A stretch of DNA of 64,000 bases from an uncultured Clostridia bacterium (GCA_937876375.1 CALEHY010000002.1:62001-126000); one strand, 5' to 3'; shown: positions 20,661 through 29,236, counted from the first letter of the stretch. The notes: generated by a model from the sequence alone, not told the origin. Numbers and translations are program-made.

Positions 20661-22598
20661 TTACTTGTTCATTTCTCTAGTGTAATCTAGCAAGCCACCA
20701 CATAGTAGCATTGCTCTTTGTCTGTCTGATAGGTGTGATGAGTCAAGCATATACTCCTCGCCCTTTGTGATATTCTTAAGTACAACCTGCTTGCTGTTCT
20801 CGATGCAATCACGGATATTAACAAGCTCTAGCTCGTCCATTTGGTCAATCTTGTCATAGTCACTCTCATCCATAAATGTGAATGGTAGGATACCAGCGTT
20901 AACAAGGTTAGCAACATGGATACGAGCAAAGCTCTTTGTAATAACAGCCTTAACACCAAGGTATAGTGGAACTAGAGCAGCGTGCTCACGAGATGAGCCC
21001 TGACCATAGTTAGCACCACCAATGATGAAGCCCTTACCCTCTGCCTTGATACGCTCTGGGAATGTTTCATCGCATACACCAAAGCAATACTGTGATAGAT
21101 GAGGAATATTGCTACGATATGGCAAAATCTTTGCACCAGCTGGCATAATGTGGTCAGTAGTGATATTATCCTCTACCTTAAGCACAGCCTTTGCCTTTAG
21201 CTCTGCTGGAAGTGGCTCTGTCTTAGGGAATGGCTTAATGTTTGGACCACGAAGAACCTCAACCTTATCAGCATCCTCTGGAGCAGCTGGAGCCTCAATC
21301 ATATTATCGTTAACGATAAATTTCTCTGGCATTGTGATAGCTGGAGCCTCACCAAGATCACGAGGATCAGTCAAATAACCAGTAAGAGCAGATGCAGCAG
21401 CAACCTCTGGTGATACAAGATAAATCTTGCCATCCTTTGTGCCAGAACGTCCCTCAAAGTTACGATTGAATGTACGAAGTGATACACCAGCACTGTTAGG
21501 GCTCTGTCCCATACCGATACAAGGACCACAAGCTGACTCAAGAATACGAGCACCAGCATTAATCATATCTGATAGTGCACCATTAAGTGCAAGCATATTA
21601 AGAACCTGCTTTGAACCAGGAGCGATACATAGTGATACGCTAGGATCAACAGTCTTGCCCTTAAGGATAGATGCAACCTTCATCATATCTACGAATGATG
21701 AGTTAGTACAAGAGCCGATAGCAACCTGGTCAACCTTAATCTTGCCAATCTCGTCAGTAGTCTTAACCTGATCTGGCATATGAGGACAAGCAGCCATTGG
21801 TGTAAGTGAGCATAGATCGATATCGATAACCTCATCATACTCTGCATCAGCATCCGGTAGAATTTCGGTCCAATCGTCCTCTCTACCCTGTGCCTTTAGG
21901 AATGCAAGTGTAATCTCATCAGATGGGAAGATAGAGGTTGTAGCACCAAGCTCTGCACCCATATTAGTGATAGTAGCACGCTCTGGAACAGATAGTGTCT
22001 TTACACCCTCTCCACCGTACTCGATAATCTTGCCAACGCCACCCTTAACGCTCATAATGCGTAGAACCTCTAGGATAACGTCCTTTGCTGATACCCAAGG
22101 CTTTAGGTAACCAGTAAGGTTGATTCTTGTCATCTTTGGCATTGGGATATAGTAGGTACCACCACCCATTGCAACAGCAACATCAAGACCACCAGCACCC
22201 ATAGCTAGCATACCGATACCACCACCAGTAGGTGTGTGTGAATCAGAGCCGATAAGTGTCTTGCCAGGGATGCCAAATCTCTCTAAATGAACCTGATGGC
22301 AGATACCATTACCAGGTCTTGAAAAATAGATACCATGCTTCTTTGTTACAGTCTGGATGAATCTATGGTCGTCCGCATTCTCAAATCCAGTCTGAAGTGT
22401 GTTGTGGTCGATATAAGCAACAGAACGCTCTGTCTTTACTCTATCGACACCCATAGCCTCAAATTCTAGATATGCCATAGTACCAGTAGCATCTTGTGTG
22501 AGTGTCTGGTCGATACGAAGTCCGATTTCTGTTCCAACCTTCATCTCGCCCTCAACCAAGTGCGCCTTTATAAGTTTTTGTGCTAATGTTAAGCCCAT
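20661..22598 (-). CDS. acnA: Aconitate hydratase
   Basis: Interconverts citrate and isocitrate using a [4Fe-4S] cluster. With the chosen start the protein has 645 residues, typical of the compact clostridial aconitase. Seen: DSHTPTGGGIGMLAMGAGG, cluster cysteines in AIGSCTNSSFVDM and ESACGPCIGMG, then the swivel domain with GGANYGQGSSREHAALVP. The frame stays open 48 bases further up, but MGLTLAQK at 22598 is preceded by AAGGAGG at ideal spacing. It leads the co-oriented run through icd and rex to rnmV. Citrate synthase is not in the window. Confidence 0.96.
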   Translation of the reverse strand: MGLTLAQKLIKAHLVEGEMKVGTEIGLRIDQTLTQDATGTMAYLEFEAMGVDRVKTERSVAYIDHNTLQTGFENADDHRFIQTVTKKHGIYFSRPGNGICHQVHLERFGIPGKTLIGSDSHTPTGGGIGMLAMGAGGLDVAVAMGGGTYYIPMPKMTRINLTGYLKPWVSAKDVILEVLRIMSVKGGVGKIIEYGGEGVKTLSVPERATITNMGAELGATTSIFPSDEITLAFLKAQGREDDWTEILPDADAEYDEVIDIDLCSLTPMAACPHMPDQVKTTDEIGKIKVDQVAIGSCTNSSFVDMMKVASILKGKTVDPSVSLCIAPGSKQVLNMLALNGALSDMINAGARILESACGPCIGMGQSPNSAGVSLRTFNRNFEGRSGTKDGKIYLVSPEVAAASALTGYLTDPRDLGEAPAITMPEKFIVNDNMIEAPAAPEDADKVEVLRGPNIKPFPKTEPLPAELKAKAVLKVEDNITTDHIMPAGAKILPYRSNIPHLSQYCFGVCDETFPERIKAEGKGFIIGGANYGQGSSREHAALVPLYLGVKAVITKSFARIHVANLVNAGILPFTFMDESDYDKIDQMDELELVNIRDCIENSKQVVLKNITKGEEYMLDSSHLSDRQRAMLLCGGLLDYTREMNK

Positions 22599-22616
22599 TT
22601 TTAATCCTCCTTGAAA

Positions 22617-22636
22617 ATTTAACGAACTTGTTAAAT
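22617..22636 (-). promoter_or_regulatory. Candidate operator in acnA leader
   Basis: A perfect 7-bp inverted repeat ATTTAAC-6-GTTAAAT lies between the promoter and the acnA ribosome binding site. It contains TTAACAA, the half-site of Rex operators (TTGTTAA..TTAACAA), but the other half does not fit Rex spacing, so Rex is only one candidate. Confidence 0.4.
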
Positions 22637-22650
22637 ATTTTGTCAATCTT

Positions 22651-22679
22651 ATTGTATATTATAATCAACTTAAAGTCAA
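22651..22679 (-). promoter_or_regulatory. Promoter for the acnA-icd-rex array
   Basis: Minus-strand TTGACT, a 17-base spacer and TACAAT, about 55 bases before the chosen acnA start. Supports initiation at 22598 rather than 22646. Confidence 0.65.
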
Positions 22680-22698
22680 TATATAATATATAAATAAA

Positions 22699-22720
22699 AG
22701 CCTACTCAATCGAGTAGGCT
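22699..22720 (-). terminator. Terminator after the TetR gene
   Basis: A 9-bp stem AGCCTACTC/GAGTAGGCT with a 4-base loop, followed on the minus strand by TTTATTTATA. It begins four bases after the regulator's stop codon and insulates acnA. Confidence 0.85.
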
Positions 22721-22724
22721 AAAA

Positions 22725-23327
22725 TCAGTTATTCATTAATTCTGTCCAACCAGCGTGGTTAAACTGGCGAAGTGTGTTGACGAATGGCTTTGCCTTTTCC
22801 CTAGGCATATCGTGCTCGATAAGCTCAAATATACCACCAAACATACCACTAACTATCATATGGCACAAATCAGCATCGATAGAAATATTCTGACCACTAG
22901 CCTTGATATGCTCAAATGTAGAATTCACCTCTATCTCGACCATATCGTGAACAAAGCATTCATACTTTGTACCATCAGCACAGCAAATCAAAATCTTAAA
23001 CTCATCATAATGATCATACATATAATCAACAAGCCAATCGACACAATCGATGAGCTCAACGCCATTCTCATTCACCTTTTTGCTAGGTAGCTCAAAGAAA
23101 CTATCCCTAGAATTAGAAAAACGACAGCTTACAGCAGCAGCACAGGTATCGACTATAGAGGAAAACAAGTCCTCCTTGCCAGAAAAATAGCCATACAATG
23201 CACCAGTAGTGACATTAGCATTCTTGGCGATATTACGCAAGGATGCACCCAAAAAGCCCTTGGACAAAAACTCCTGCTTGCCAGCATCGATGATGAGCTG
23301 ACGAGTAGAAAGCTCCTCTATTCCCAT
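22725..23327 (-). CDS. TetR-family transcriptional regulator
   Basis: A 200-residue one-domain-plus-HTH repressor. The N-terminal helix-turn-helix is clear: TRQLIIDAGKQEFLSKGFLGASLRNIAKNANVT... GALYGYFSGKEDLF (about residues 8-54). The C-terminal ligand domain is not identifiable and has several Cys residues (IVDTCAAAVSC, ILICCADGTKYECF). RBS GGAGGTG before ATG. Immediately upstream are two adjacent 13-bp palindromes at its own promoter, so autorepression is likely. It is divergent from the femX-alr pair, which begins 150 bases away, making that pair a possible target. Confidence 0.9.
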   Translation of the reverse strand: MGIEELSTRQLIIDAGKQEFLSKGFLGASLRNIAKNANVTTGALYGYFSGKEDLFSSIVDTCAAAVSCRFSNSRDSFFELPSKKVNENGVELIDCVDWLVDYMYDHYDEFKILICCADGTKYECFVHDMVEIEVNSTFEHIKASGQNISIDADLCHMIVSGMFGGIFELIEHDMPREKAKPFVNTLRQFNHAGWTELMNN

Positions 23328-23342
23328 ATTGCCACCTCCAAT

Positions 23343-23368
23343 ATAACAGCGTTATATAACACCGTTAT
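23343..23368. promoter_or_regulatory. Tandem operator of the TetR regulator
   Basis: Two abutting 13-bp palindromic units, ATAACAGCGTTAT and ATAACACCGTTAT, lie just downstream of the TetR gene's -10 box and overlap it by two bases. This is the arrangement expected for autorepression by a dimer pair. Confidence 0.75.
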
Positions 23369-23395
23369 GCTACTATATTTATCGTATTATGTCAA
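23367..23395 (-). promoter_or_regulatory. Promoter of the TetR gene
   Basis: Minus-strand TTGACA, a 17-base spacer and TAGCAT, adjacent to the tandem operator. Confidence 0.62.
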
Positions 23396-23419
23396 GTGCA
23401 AAATTTTGTACGATAGTAA

Positions 23420-23448
23420 TTTACAATATATTTTTAATGTGGTATAAT
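23420..23448 (+). promoter_or_regulatory. Promoter of the femX-alr operon
   Basis: TTTACA, a 17-base spacer and TATAAT on the + strand, 30 bases before the femX-like start. It lies about 50 bases from the TetR operators, so direct repression of this promoter is possible but not evident. Confidence 0.7.
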
Positions 23449-23477
23449 AATCATAATAATGCATAGGAGATATAAAA

Positions 23478-24512
23478 ATGATAGAAAGAGTTACCAAGGA
23501 CAACCTTGCTGAATATGAAGAATTTATCAAATCTCACCCAAAGGGATTGTTCCAGCACTCATCAAAATGGGCAAAGGTAAAATCTGCTTGGAAATGGGAA
23601 GCAGTTATGCTAAAGGAGAATGATGAAATCAAGGGTGCAGCATCTGTACTCATCCGTTCTATTCCTGTCATCAAGGCATCACTAATGTACGCTTGCAGAG
23701 GATTTGTCGCTGACGAAAATGATTTCGACACATTCGACAAGCTGTTTGACGCTTTGCTAGAGATTGGCAAGGAATACAAGGCTTACTGTATCAAAATCGA
23801 CCCAGAAATCGTTATCGAAAATCAAGAATACAAAAATCATCTTGTACAAAAGGGATTTGTTGAGCTCAATCCTGGCTGTATGGATTTTGAAAATGTTCAG
23901 CCAAGATTTGTATACTGTTTTGACTACAACGGACTCAGTGAAGACGAGCTTATGCTCACATTCAAGAGTGATTATCGCAATCGTATCCGAAAAGCACCGA
24001 AGAAGGGTGTCGAGGTCAAGATTTGTGGCAAAGAGGCTCTTGATGATTTCGTAAGAATTATGAGCGAAACTGGTGAGAGAGATGGATTCTCTACCAGACC
24101 AAAAGAATATTTTGAGCAAATACTTGATTGCATGACTGATGACGCTAGACTATATATGGCGTACTACGAGGGCAAGGCTATTGCTGGCACAATCGCTATC
24201 AAATGGGGTCAAAATGTTATGAAATACCAGTATGGTGCTTCATCAAATGCTCACAGAAATGTTTATCCAAACTATGCTCTACAGTGGGCAATGATGCAAT
24301 GGGGTATGGAATGTGGCTGTGAGGTATACGATTTTGGTGGCATCAGTGGTGATTGCCAAAATCCAGACAACCCACACTATGGTCTATGGAGATTTAAGCA
24401 CGGTTTTGGTGGATATATGAAGGAATTTGTTGGTGAGTTCGACTATGTCATCAACAAGCCAATTTACAAGCTATACAATTTAGCAACAAAGGTGTTAGAA
24501 AAGATTAGATAA
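23478..24512 (+). CDS. FemX/MurM-family peptidoglycan bridge aminoacyltransferase
   Basis: A 344-residue FemABX-type enzyme that uses aminoacyl-tRNA to add amino acids to the stem peptide of lipid II. Seen: N-terminal GNAT-like half with HPKGLFQHSSKWAKVKSAW (residues 20-38), and second half with YRNRIRKAPKKGVEV, IAGTIAIKWGQNVMKYQYGASS and the family-typical YDFGGISGD near residue 293. No signal peptide; acts at the inner membrane face. RBS AGGAGATATAAAA. It is translationally coupled (TAATG) to an alanine-racemase-like gene, suggesting a joint cell-wall role. The amino acid added is unknown. Confidence 0.88.
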   Translation: MIERVTKDNLAEYEEFIKSHPKGLFQHSSKWAKVKSAWKWEAVMLKENDEIKGAASVLIRSIPVIKASLMYACRGFVADENDFDTFDKLFDALLEIGKEYKAYCIKIDPEIVIENQEYKNHLVQKGFVELNPGCMDFENVQPRFVYCFDYNGLSEDELMLTFKSDYRNRIRKAPKKGVEVKICGKEALDDFVRIMSETGERDGFSTRPKEYFEQILDCMTDDARLYMAYYEGKAIAGTIAIKWGQNVMKYQYGASSNAHRNVYPNYALQWAMMQWGMECGCEVYDFGGISGDCQNPDNPHYGLWRFKHGFGGYMKEFVGEFDYVINKPIYKLYNLATKVLEKIR

Positions 24513-25585
24513 TGAGCAGATATGTAATAGACAAGTCAAAGCTTGACGAAAATATTGAAATAATAAAGCAAAAGGCTGGCGTACCACTAATCGGTGTTGT
24601 AAAGGGCAACGGATACGGTTTCGGTATCAAGGAGCTAACCAATATCCTCATCGAGCACGATATCAAGACCTTTGCTGTAACAGAGGTCAGCGATATTCCA
24701 GTGCTAAAGGAGATACTAACTGACGAGGATGTTCTAGTTATGCGCTCCACTGGTATCGAGGAAGAAGCAAAGATTATTGCCGAAAATGGTGCTATCGCTA
24801 CTATCGGCTCGCTCCAGGCAGCACATACTATGAGCAATGTTGCGAAATCACTTGGCGTAACAGTAAAATGTCATCTAAAGATCGATACCGGTATGGGCAG
24901 ATACGGATTTATGCCAAGCAAGATAGAGGACGCTATCAAGTGCTATGCACTCGATAACCTACAGTTCGTAGGAGCATACACACATTTTTCATCAGCATTT
25001 CGCAATCATGATTTGACAAAGGCACAGCTCGTTATGTTCAAGGACACAATGGAGCAAATAAAAAAGGCTGTCGGCGATATCGGAGTTATGCACTGCTCAA
25101 ATTCCCCTGCTCTGCTCAATGTTGAGGACGTATGCCTAGACACTGTTAGAATAGGCTCGGCATTCACTGGCAGAGTAATCACAAAATCAAATATCGGTCT
25201 AAACAGACTTGGTGTGCTAGAGGCAGAGGTAGTAGAGGTCAAGAATGTGCCAGCTGGATACAGCATAGGATACAACGGACTATACACCACCAAGCGTGAT
25301 ACAAAAATCGCTATCGTGCCTATCGGTCATTACGACGGATTTGGTCTAACAAAGGAAAAAGAAATATACGACACACGATATGCATTAAGCGTTATCAAGC
25401 GAGTGCTAAAGAAACAGCAAATGTATATGCGAATTAATGGCAGAATGTACAGCGTTATCGGTGAGATTGGGCTCAGTCATACAGCAGTGGATATCACTGG
25501 TAGCGACGTAAAGGTTGGAGATATCGCAACGGTGGATATTTCACCACTAATGGTTAATCCACGAATTGAAAGAGTATATAGATAA
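24512..25585 (+). CDS. PLP-dependent amino-acid racemase, alanine racemase family
   Basis: A 357-residue alanine-racemase fold. Seen: PLP lysine in VVKGNGYGFG (residues 30-39; usual VVKANAYGHG), KIDTGMGRYGF, THFSSA, HCSNSPA and the catalytic-Tyr region GYNGLYTTKRD. Two specificity regions differ from classical alanine racemase: the usual CMD motif reads GLS in EIGLSHTAVDIT, and the C-terminus reads NPRIERVY, without Tyr at the position equivalent to Tyr354 of Geobacillus Alr. It could be the cell's alanine racemase, or act on serine or another amino acid. It overlaps the FemX-like gene by one base and ends at a strong terminator. Confidence 0.82.
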   Translation: MSRYVIDKSKLDENIEIIKQKAGVPLIGVVKGNGYGFGIKELTNILIEHDIKTFAVTEVSDIPVLKEILTDEDVLVMRSTGIEEEAKIIAENGAIATIGSLQAAHTMSNVAKSLGVTVKCHLKIDTGMGRYGFMPSKIEDAIKCYALDNLQFVGAYTHFSSAFRNHDLTKAQLVMFKDTMEQIKKAVGDIGVMHCSNSPALLNVEDVCLDTVRIGSAFTGRVITKSNIGLNRLGVLEAEVVEVKNVPAGYSIGYNGLYTTKRDTKIAIVPIGHYDGFGLTKEKEIYDTRYALSVIKRVLKKQQMYMRINGRMYSVIGEIGLSHTAVDITGSDVKVGDIATVDISPLMVNPRIERVYR

Positions 25586-25586
25586 C

Positions 25587-25621
25587 AAAAAGTAGTGAAC
25601 AATCATTGTTCACTACTTTTT
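25587..25621. terminator. Bidirectional terminator between the racemase gene and the next minus-strand gene
   Basis: A 16-bp stem AAAAAGTAGTGAACAA/TTGTTCACTACTTTTT with a 3-base loop, with T runs on both strands. It overlaps the last codons of the convergent unknown gene. Confidence 0.93.
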
Positions 25622-26035
25622 TAGTTTAATGTTATCTATTTCATCTGCTAGAGCTCTGATTTCGTCATCGTAGATTGTTTGAGCAATAGTACAGTCATCT
25701 GCTGTGATTTTGCCAGCATCAAGATTCTTTTTGCTATCAGCCAAATTCTTCGATACAAAATCAAATCTGGTACGAAAATTGATTATCTTATTTAGTCCAG
25801 AATAGGAGCCAAAGAACAGCTTTATCGTTACAGTCGAGGTAGCAAGAAGCACGACCAAAAATGCTAGTATTGTGAGCATTAGCGTCCTTTGGTTTTCACT
25901 ATTAAGTGCTAGCATGATAGCTACCACACCAACAGCAACCTCAACAGCGTTAATGCACAATTCGGTGATGAAATAAGTCTTGAAAACCTTGTCGAGCTTT
26001 GATTTGAACTCGATCACTCTTTCTTCATTCGTCAT
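25613..26035 (-). CDS. Small membrane protein of unknown function
   Basis: 140 residues, not recognised. Seen: a polar N-terminus, two adjacent hydrophobic segments (about residues 25-43 and 50-75) forming a hairpin, and a charged helical C-terminus ending KLKK. The open frame extends 36 bases upstream to 26071, but the start at 26035 has TGAGG ten bases before it and avoids overlapping rqcP. It occupies the place where many Firmicutes carry yabP-yabQ-divIC after rqcP, but it does not resemble those proteins from reading. Confidence 0.72.
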   Translation of the reverse strand: MTNEERVIEFKSKLDKVFKTYFITELCINAVEVAVGVVAIMLALNSENQRTLMLTILAFLVVLLATSTVTIKLFFGSYSGLNKIINFRTRFDFVSKNLADSKKNLDAGKITADDCTIAQTIYDDEIRALADEIDNIKLKK

Positions 26036-26042
26036 AGCATCC

Positions 26043-26282
26043 TCACAAAATCTTGTACATTTTTGAGGCATCCTCTTTTAATGCGTGCTCATTAATCTCA
26101 ACGACCTCAAACATACGCTCGCCCTGACCAAGTGACACCTTGATTTTGTCGCCAATTTTGACGTCATATGATGCACGAGCCACCTTGCCATTGACCTCAA
26201 CTCTACCAGCATCACATGCCTCGTTAGCAACAGTGCGACGCTTGATAATTCTAGAAACCTTTAAATATTTATCCAATCTCAT
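26043..26282 (-). CDS. rqcP: S4-domain protein RqcP (YabO)
   Basis: A 79-residue S4 RNA-binding protein. In Bacillus, RqcP works with RqcH to add alanine tails to nascent chains on stalled 50S subunits. The S4 fold is plain: MRLDKYLKVSRIIKRRTVANEACDAG at residues 1-26, then VNGKVARASYDVKIGDKI. Normal length. RBS TTGGTGTAATT before ATG. It is downstream of hup behind a terminator hairpin and part of the mazG-hup-rqcP neighbourhood typical of Clostridia. Confidence 0.9.
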   Translation of the reverse strand: MRLDKYLKVSRIIKRRTVANEACDAGRVEVNGKVARASYDVKIGDKIKVSLGQGERMFEVVEINEHALKEDASKMYKIL

Positions 26283-26306
26283 AATTACACCAACTAAAAA
26301 ACAATA

Positions 26307-26326
26307 GGGGCATCAAATGATGCCCC
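26307..26326 (-). terminator. Terminator between hup and rqcP
   Basis: An 8-bp GC-rich stem GGGGCATC/GATGCCCC with a 4-base loop and TATTGTTTTTT on the minus strand. Only about 13 bases separate the T tract from the rqcP start codon, so rqcP probably relies on read-through, which would lower its dose relative to HU. Confidence 0.88.
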
Positions 26327-26344
26327 ATTTTGCTATAAATTTAA

Positions 26345-26620
26345 TTACTTATTTACAGCGTCCTTAAGAGCCTTACCAGCCTTGAATGCTGGAGCCTTTG
26401 AAGCTGCGATTTCGATAGGAGCCTTTGTAAGTGGGTTGATACCTGTACGAGCTGCACGCTCCTTAACAGCGAATGTACCAAAGCCTACAAGAGCAACCTT
26501 GTCGCCCTCTGCAAGAGCCTCTGCGATAGCATCAAATGTTGCTGCTACTGCTGCTTCTGCGTCCTTCTTTGAAATTTCTGCCTTTGCAGCTACTGCTGCT
26601 ACGAGTTCAGTCTTATTCAT
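26345..26620 (-). CDS. hup: HU-family DNA-binding protein
   Basis: A 91-residue histone-like protein that bends and compacts DNA as a dimer. Seen: [38 protein letters not shown] (the DNA-arm region with the invariant Gly-Phe-Gly-x-Phe and Asn-Pro) and [12 protein letters not shown] at the end. RBS GGAGGAATTTT. It lies 27 bases after mazG and is followed by a strong terminator, fitting high expression. Confidence 0.96.
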   Translation of the reverse strand: MNKTELVAAVAAKAEISKKDAEAAVAATFDAIAEALAEGDKVALVGFGTFAVKERAARTGINPLTKAPIEIAASKAPAFKAGKALKDAVNK

Positions 26621-26647
26621 AATAAAATTCCTCCATTTTTTTGCTGA

Positions 26648-27457
26648 TCATTCAGCATTTTTAATTTTCTTGGCTTCGTCCCACAATGCGTCAAGCTCGT
26701 CGAGAGTTGAAGATTTCATATCTATATCCCTCTCTCTAGTCATACGCTCAACCTCTGCAAATCTGGACAAAAACTTGTCGGTAGCACCAGTAAGTGCCTC
26801 CTCGGCGTCCAAATCAAGAAATCGAGAAATGTTAACACAAGAGAAAAGTATATCCCCAAATTCATCCTCTATCTCTGAACTGTCGTTATGGGAAATAGCC
26901 ATTTTTAACTCGTTTGCTTCCTCATACAGCTTGTCTATAGCACCATCAACATTATCCCAGTCGAAGCCAACCTTGCTAGCCTTGTGCTGTACCTTTTGGG
27001 CACGCATAAGTGCAGGTAGCTCCCTAGGTACGGAGAGCATAGACTCTGTTTGAGATTTTGTGCCCTTTGACCTTGCCTTGGCGGCATCCCATGAATTGAG
27101 TGCCTCCTGCTGATTGCGGGCAATCTCATCACCAAAAACATGTGGATGACGAACAACCAGCTTCTGAACGATATCATTAACGACATCGTTAAAATCGAAT
27201 GTGCCCTGCTCACGCTCCATCTCGGAATGCAGAGCAATCTGTAGCAGAACATCTCCAAGCTCCTCACGTAGCATATCAGCACTCTTTTTATTAATTGCCT
27301 CTACGACCTCGTAGGTTTCCTCAATAAAATTTTTCTTAATGCTTTCGTGAGTTTGTGCTCTATCCCAAGCACAGCCATTTGGAGCACGAAGAACCGTTAT
27401 AATCGATAACAGGTCATCAAAATTATATCTATCTTTGATTTCGAAGCTATCAGACAT
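26648..27457 (-). CDS. mazG: Nucleoside triphosphate pyrophosphohydrolase MazG
   Basis: Hydrolyses (d)NTPs to monophosphates, cleansing abnormal nucleotides. 269 residues hold two MazG repeats: first with NGCAWDRAQTHESIKKNFIEE... and EELGDVLLQIALHSEMERE (metal-binding EExxE...ExxD), second with EEANELKMAI and EDEFGDILFSCVNISRFL. No N-terminal methyltransferase domain as in Bacillus YabN. It lies between spoVB and hup, its usual clostridial position. Confidence 0.94.
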   Translation of the reverse strand: MSDSFEIKDRYNFDDLLSIITVLRAPNGCAWDRAQTHESIKKNFIEETYEVVEAINKKSADMLREELGDVLLQIALHSEMEREQGTFDFNDVVNDIVQKLVVRHPHVFGDEIARNQQEALNSWDAAKARSKGTKSQTESMLSVPRELPALMRAQKVQHKASKVGFDWDNVDGAIDKLYEEANELKMAISHNDSSEIEDEFGDILFSCVNISRFLDLDAEEALTGATDKFLSRFAEVERMTRERDIDMKSSTLDELDALWDEAKKIKNAE

Positions 27458-27548
27458 AGCTGTCCTTCTCTTTCATCCAATTTACTCATGGAAATTAGTA
27501 CCATTTGCTAGTTCATATTACTATATTTTTGCCCATTTTTCAAGGGTT

Positions 27549-29195
27549 TCAGGCAAATTTTAGAGGTTTAATTGCACAAAATATTTGCCTAAAATTCAGC
27601 AATCCGCACAAAATACACAATATACAGTATATTATGACAAATATCGACACCTTGACAAACAGACCTAACACACCACCAAACGAAATATCAAGATGCAAAA
27701 GTGCCGTATATACGCATAAATAGGACAATACGGACACCAATATCGGCTTTACCAATGACGACCAAATGTTAAGTCTGACACATGATATAACGACATTCCA
27801 TACGAACAAAACAAAGTACCCAACAAAACCAGAAATAACAGCACCCATAAGGACAAGATTTTGTTGCCCAACGAGATAAATATTCAATGCCACACGAATA
27901 ATGCCAGACACCACATAGGAGGCAATAGACTTTTCTGGCTTGCCTACAGCTTGAACTACAAAAACAGCAACACCGGACAGCGAATACACAGGCACAGTAA
28001 GAGCATAGGCTGATACTAGATCCTTGCTACCGACCACGATATCACTATTTGTTCCATAGAATAGTGATAGGATATCCTCACTAAACATAGCAAGCACAAT
28101 ACCACCAGCAAAAGACAGCAGAGCTGTATATTTATAAACCGAATTAACTAATGACTGCACCCTGTCGTTATCGCCCAGATGGACAGCACTACTAACAGCA
28201 GGAACAGCACAAACACCTAGTGCCATTGTGACACCTGGAATAAGATTTTTAAAATCAAGAGCAGAGCTCAACAGACCATAGACATATGTCGTGGTGTCTT
28301 TAATATCAATATTTGCAACAGACAGTGCTGTGCTATATTTCTCATAAAGTGTATCAACAGATATATTTCCTAGGGAATACTGAACAGTCGCTGTGTCAAG
28401 AAACTGAAAAACACTCTGCACAGCACAACTAATCATAATAGGAAACGAAAAGGACAAAAGCTCCCTACTAGCAAGGGAGGTATCAACAGTTGTCGTAGGC
28501 TTTGGTGATTTGTTGATAATATAGTACACCCACACAAATGCTAGGCTAACAAACGATCCAAAGGTAACGCCAAGCATTGCTGCTGCAGAGGTAAATGGAT
28601 ATGCAAGCGACAGTATCTCATCATCAACAACACCGATAGCAGAATAATGCTCATAAAGGTAGACCATAGCTATACGAGAAAAAACTAGACCAAATATCAT
28701 CTTAACCAGTGCCTCTAGCGTTTGGGACACAGAGGTTGGCACCATATTCATAAATCCCTCATAGTATCCACGATATGACGCTGCCATAGATGAAAAAAGG
28801 ATACTAGGTGCTAGAACCAAAATTGTATATATAGACTTTGGGGCATTGGCAACATATCGGCTATATGGCACAGCAAGCAGTAGCATAGCGACCATACCCA
28901 CCACACCAACAATGAGCATAACTCTAGATGCGCCACGCTTAAGTGCATAGACCATATCGGTATCACCGACAGCGTTGTACTGGCTGACCAGTCGTGATAT
29001 GGCGATAGGAAATGCGCCCATAACTATAGCATGAATAGGCAGACACAAATTGTATGCTGTGGCAAAATATCCCCTACCTACAGCACCAATAAATGAGGTC
29101 AACGGAATTTTGTACACTGCACCAATAATCTTTACCACAACAGAGGTCATCAACAGCAAAAACGCTGATGATAGATACCTAGATTTGTAATTCAC
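27549..29195 (-). CDS. spoVB: SpoVB/MurJ-type lipid or polysaccharide flippase
   Basis: A polytopic membrane protein of the MOP superfamily, about 548 residues with roughly 14 hydrophobic segments. N-terminus LSSAFLLLMTSVVVKIIGAVYKIPLT is typical of SpoVB/YabM; members flip lipid-linked cell-wall precursors, SpoVB for spore cortex. The open frame reaches an ATG at 29225, but that codon lies within the preceding terminator hairpin; the GTG at 29195, after GGTGA with six bases spacing, is more likely. It sits ahead of mazG as in Bacillus and Clostridium. Whether this organism sporulates cannot be judged from this window. Confidence 0.85.
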   Translation of the reverse strand: MNYKSRYLSSAFLLLMTSVVVKIIGAVYKIPLTSFIGAVGRGYFATAYNLCLPIHAIVMGAFPIAISRLVSQYNAVGDTDMVYALKRGASRVMLIVGVVGMVAMLLLAVPYSRYVANAPKSIYTILVLAPSILFSSMAASYRGYYEGFMNMVPTSVSQTLEALVKMIFGLVFSRIAMVYLYEHYSAIGVVDDEILSLAYPFTSAAAMLGVTFGSFVSLAFVWVYYIINKSPKPTTTVDTSLASRELLSFSFPIMISCAVQSVFQFLDTATVQYSLGNISVDTLYEKYSTALSVANIDIKDTTTYVYGLLSSALDFKNLIPGVTMALGVCAVPAVSSAVHLGDNDRVQSLVNSVYKYTALLSFAGGIVLAMFSEDILSLFYGTNSDIVVGSKDLVSAYALTVPVYSLSGVAVFVVQAVGKPEKSIASYVVSGIIRVALNIYLVGQQNLVLMGAVISGFVGYFVLFVWNVVISCVRLNIWSSLVKPILVSVLSYLCVYTALLHLDISFGGVLGLFVKVSIFVIIYCILCILCGLLNFRQIFCAIKPLKFA

Positions 29196-29215
29196 ACCAA
29201 TCACCAAATAAAAAA

Positions 29216-29236
29216 AGCAGTGCATAAAGCACTGCT
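29216..29236 (-). terminator. Terminator between a coiled-coil gene and spoVB
   Basis: An 8-bp stem AGCAGTGC/GCACTGCT with a 5-base loop and TTTTTTT on the minus strand. The T tract leads directly into the spoVB ribosome binding site. Confidence 0.85.

Noticed and set aside
22598..22646. Longer N-terminus for aconitase
   Set aside because: The extra 16 residues cover the ribosome site AAGGAGG and the operator-like repeat; no site precedes 22646.
26627..26645. GCTGA-4-TCAGC hairpin at the mazG stop as a terminator
   Set aside because: On the transcribed minus strand it is followed by an A run, not T, so it cannot serve mazG.
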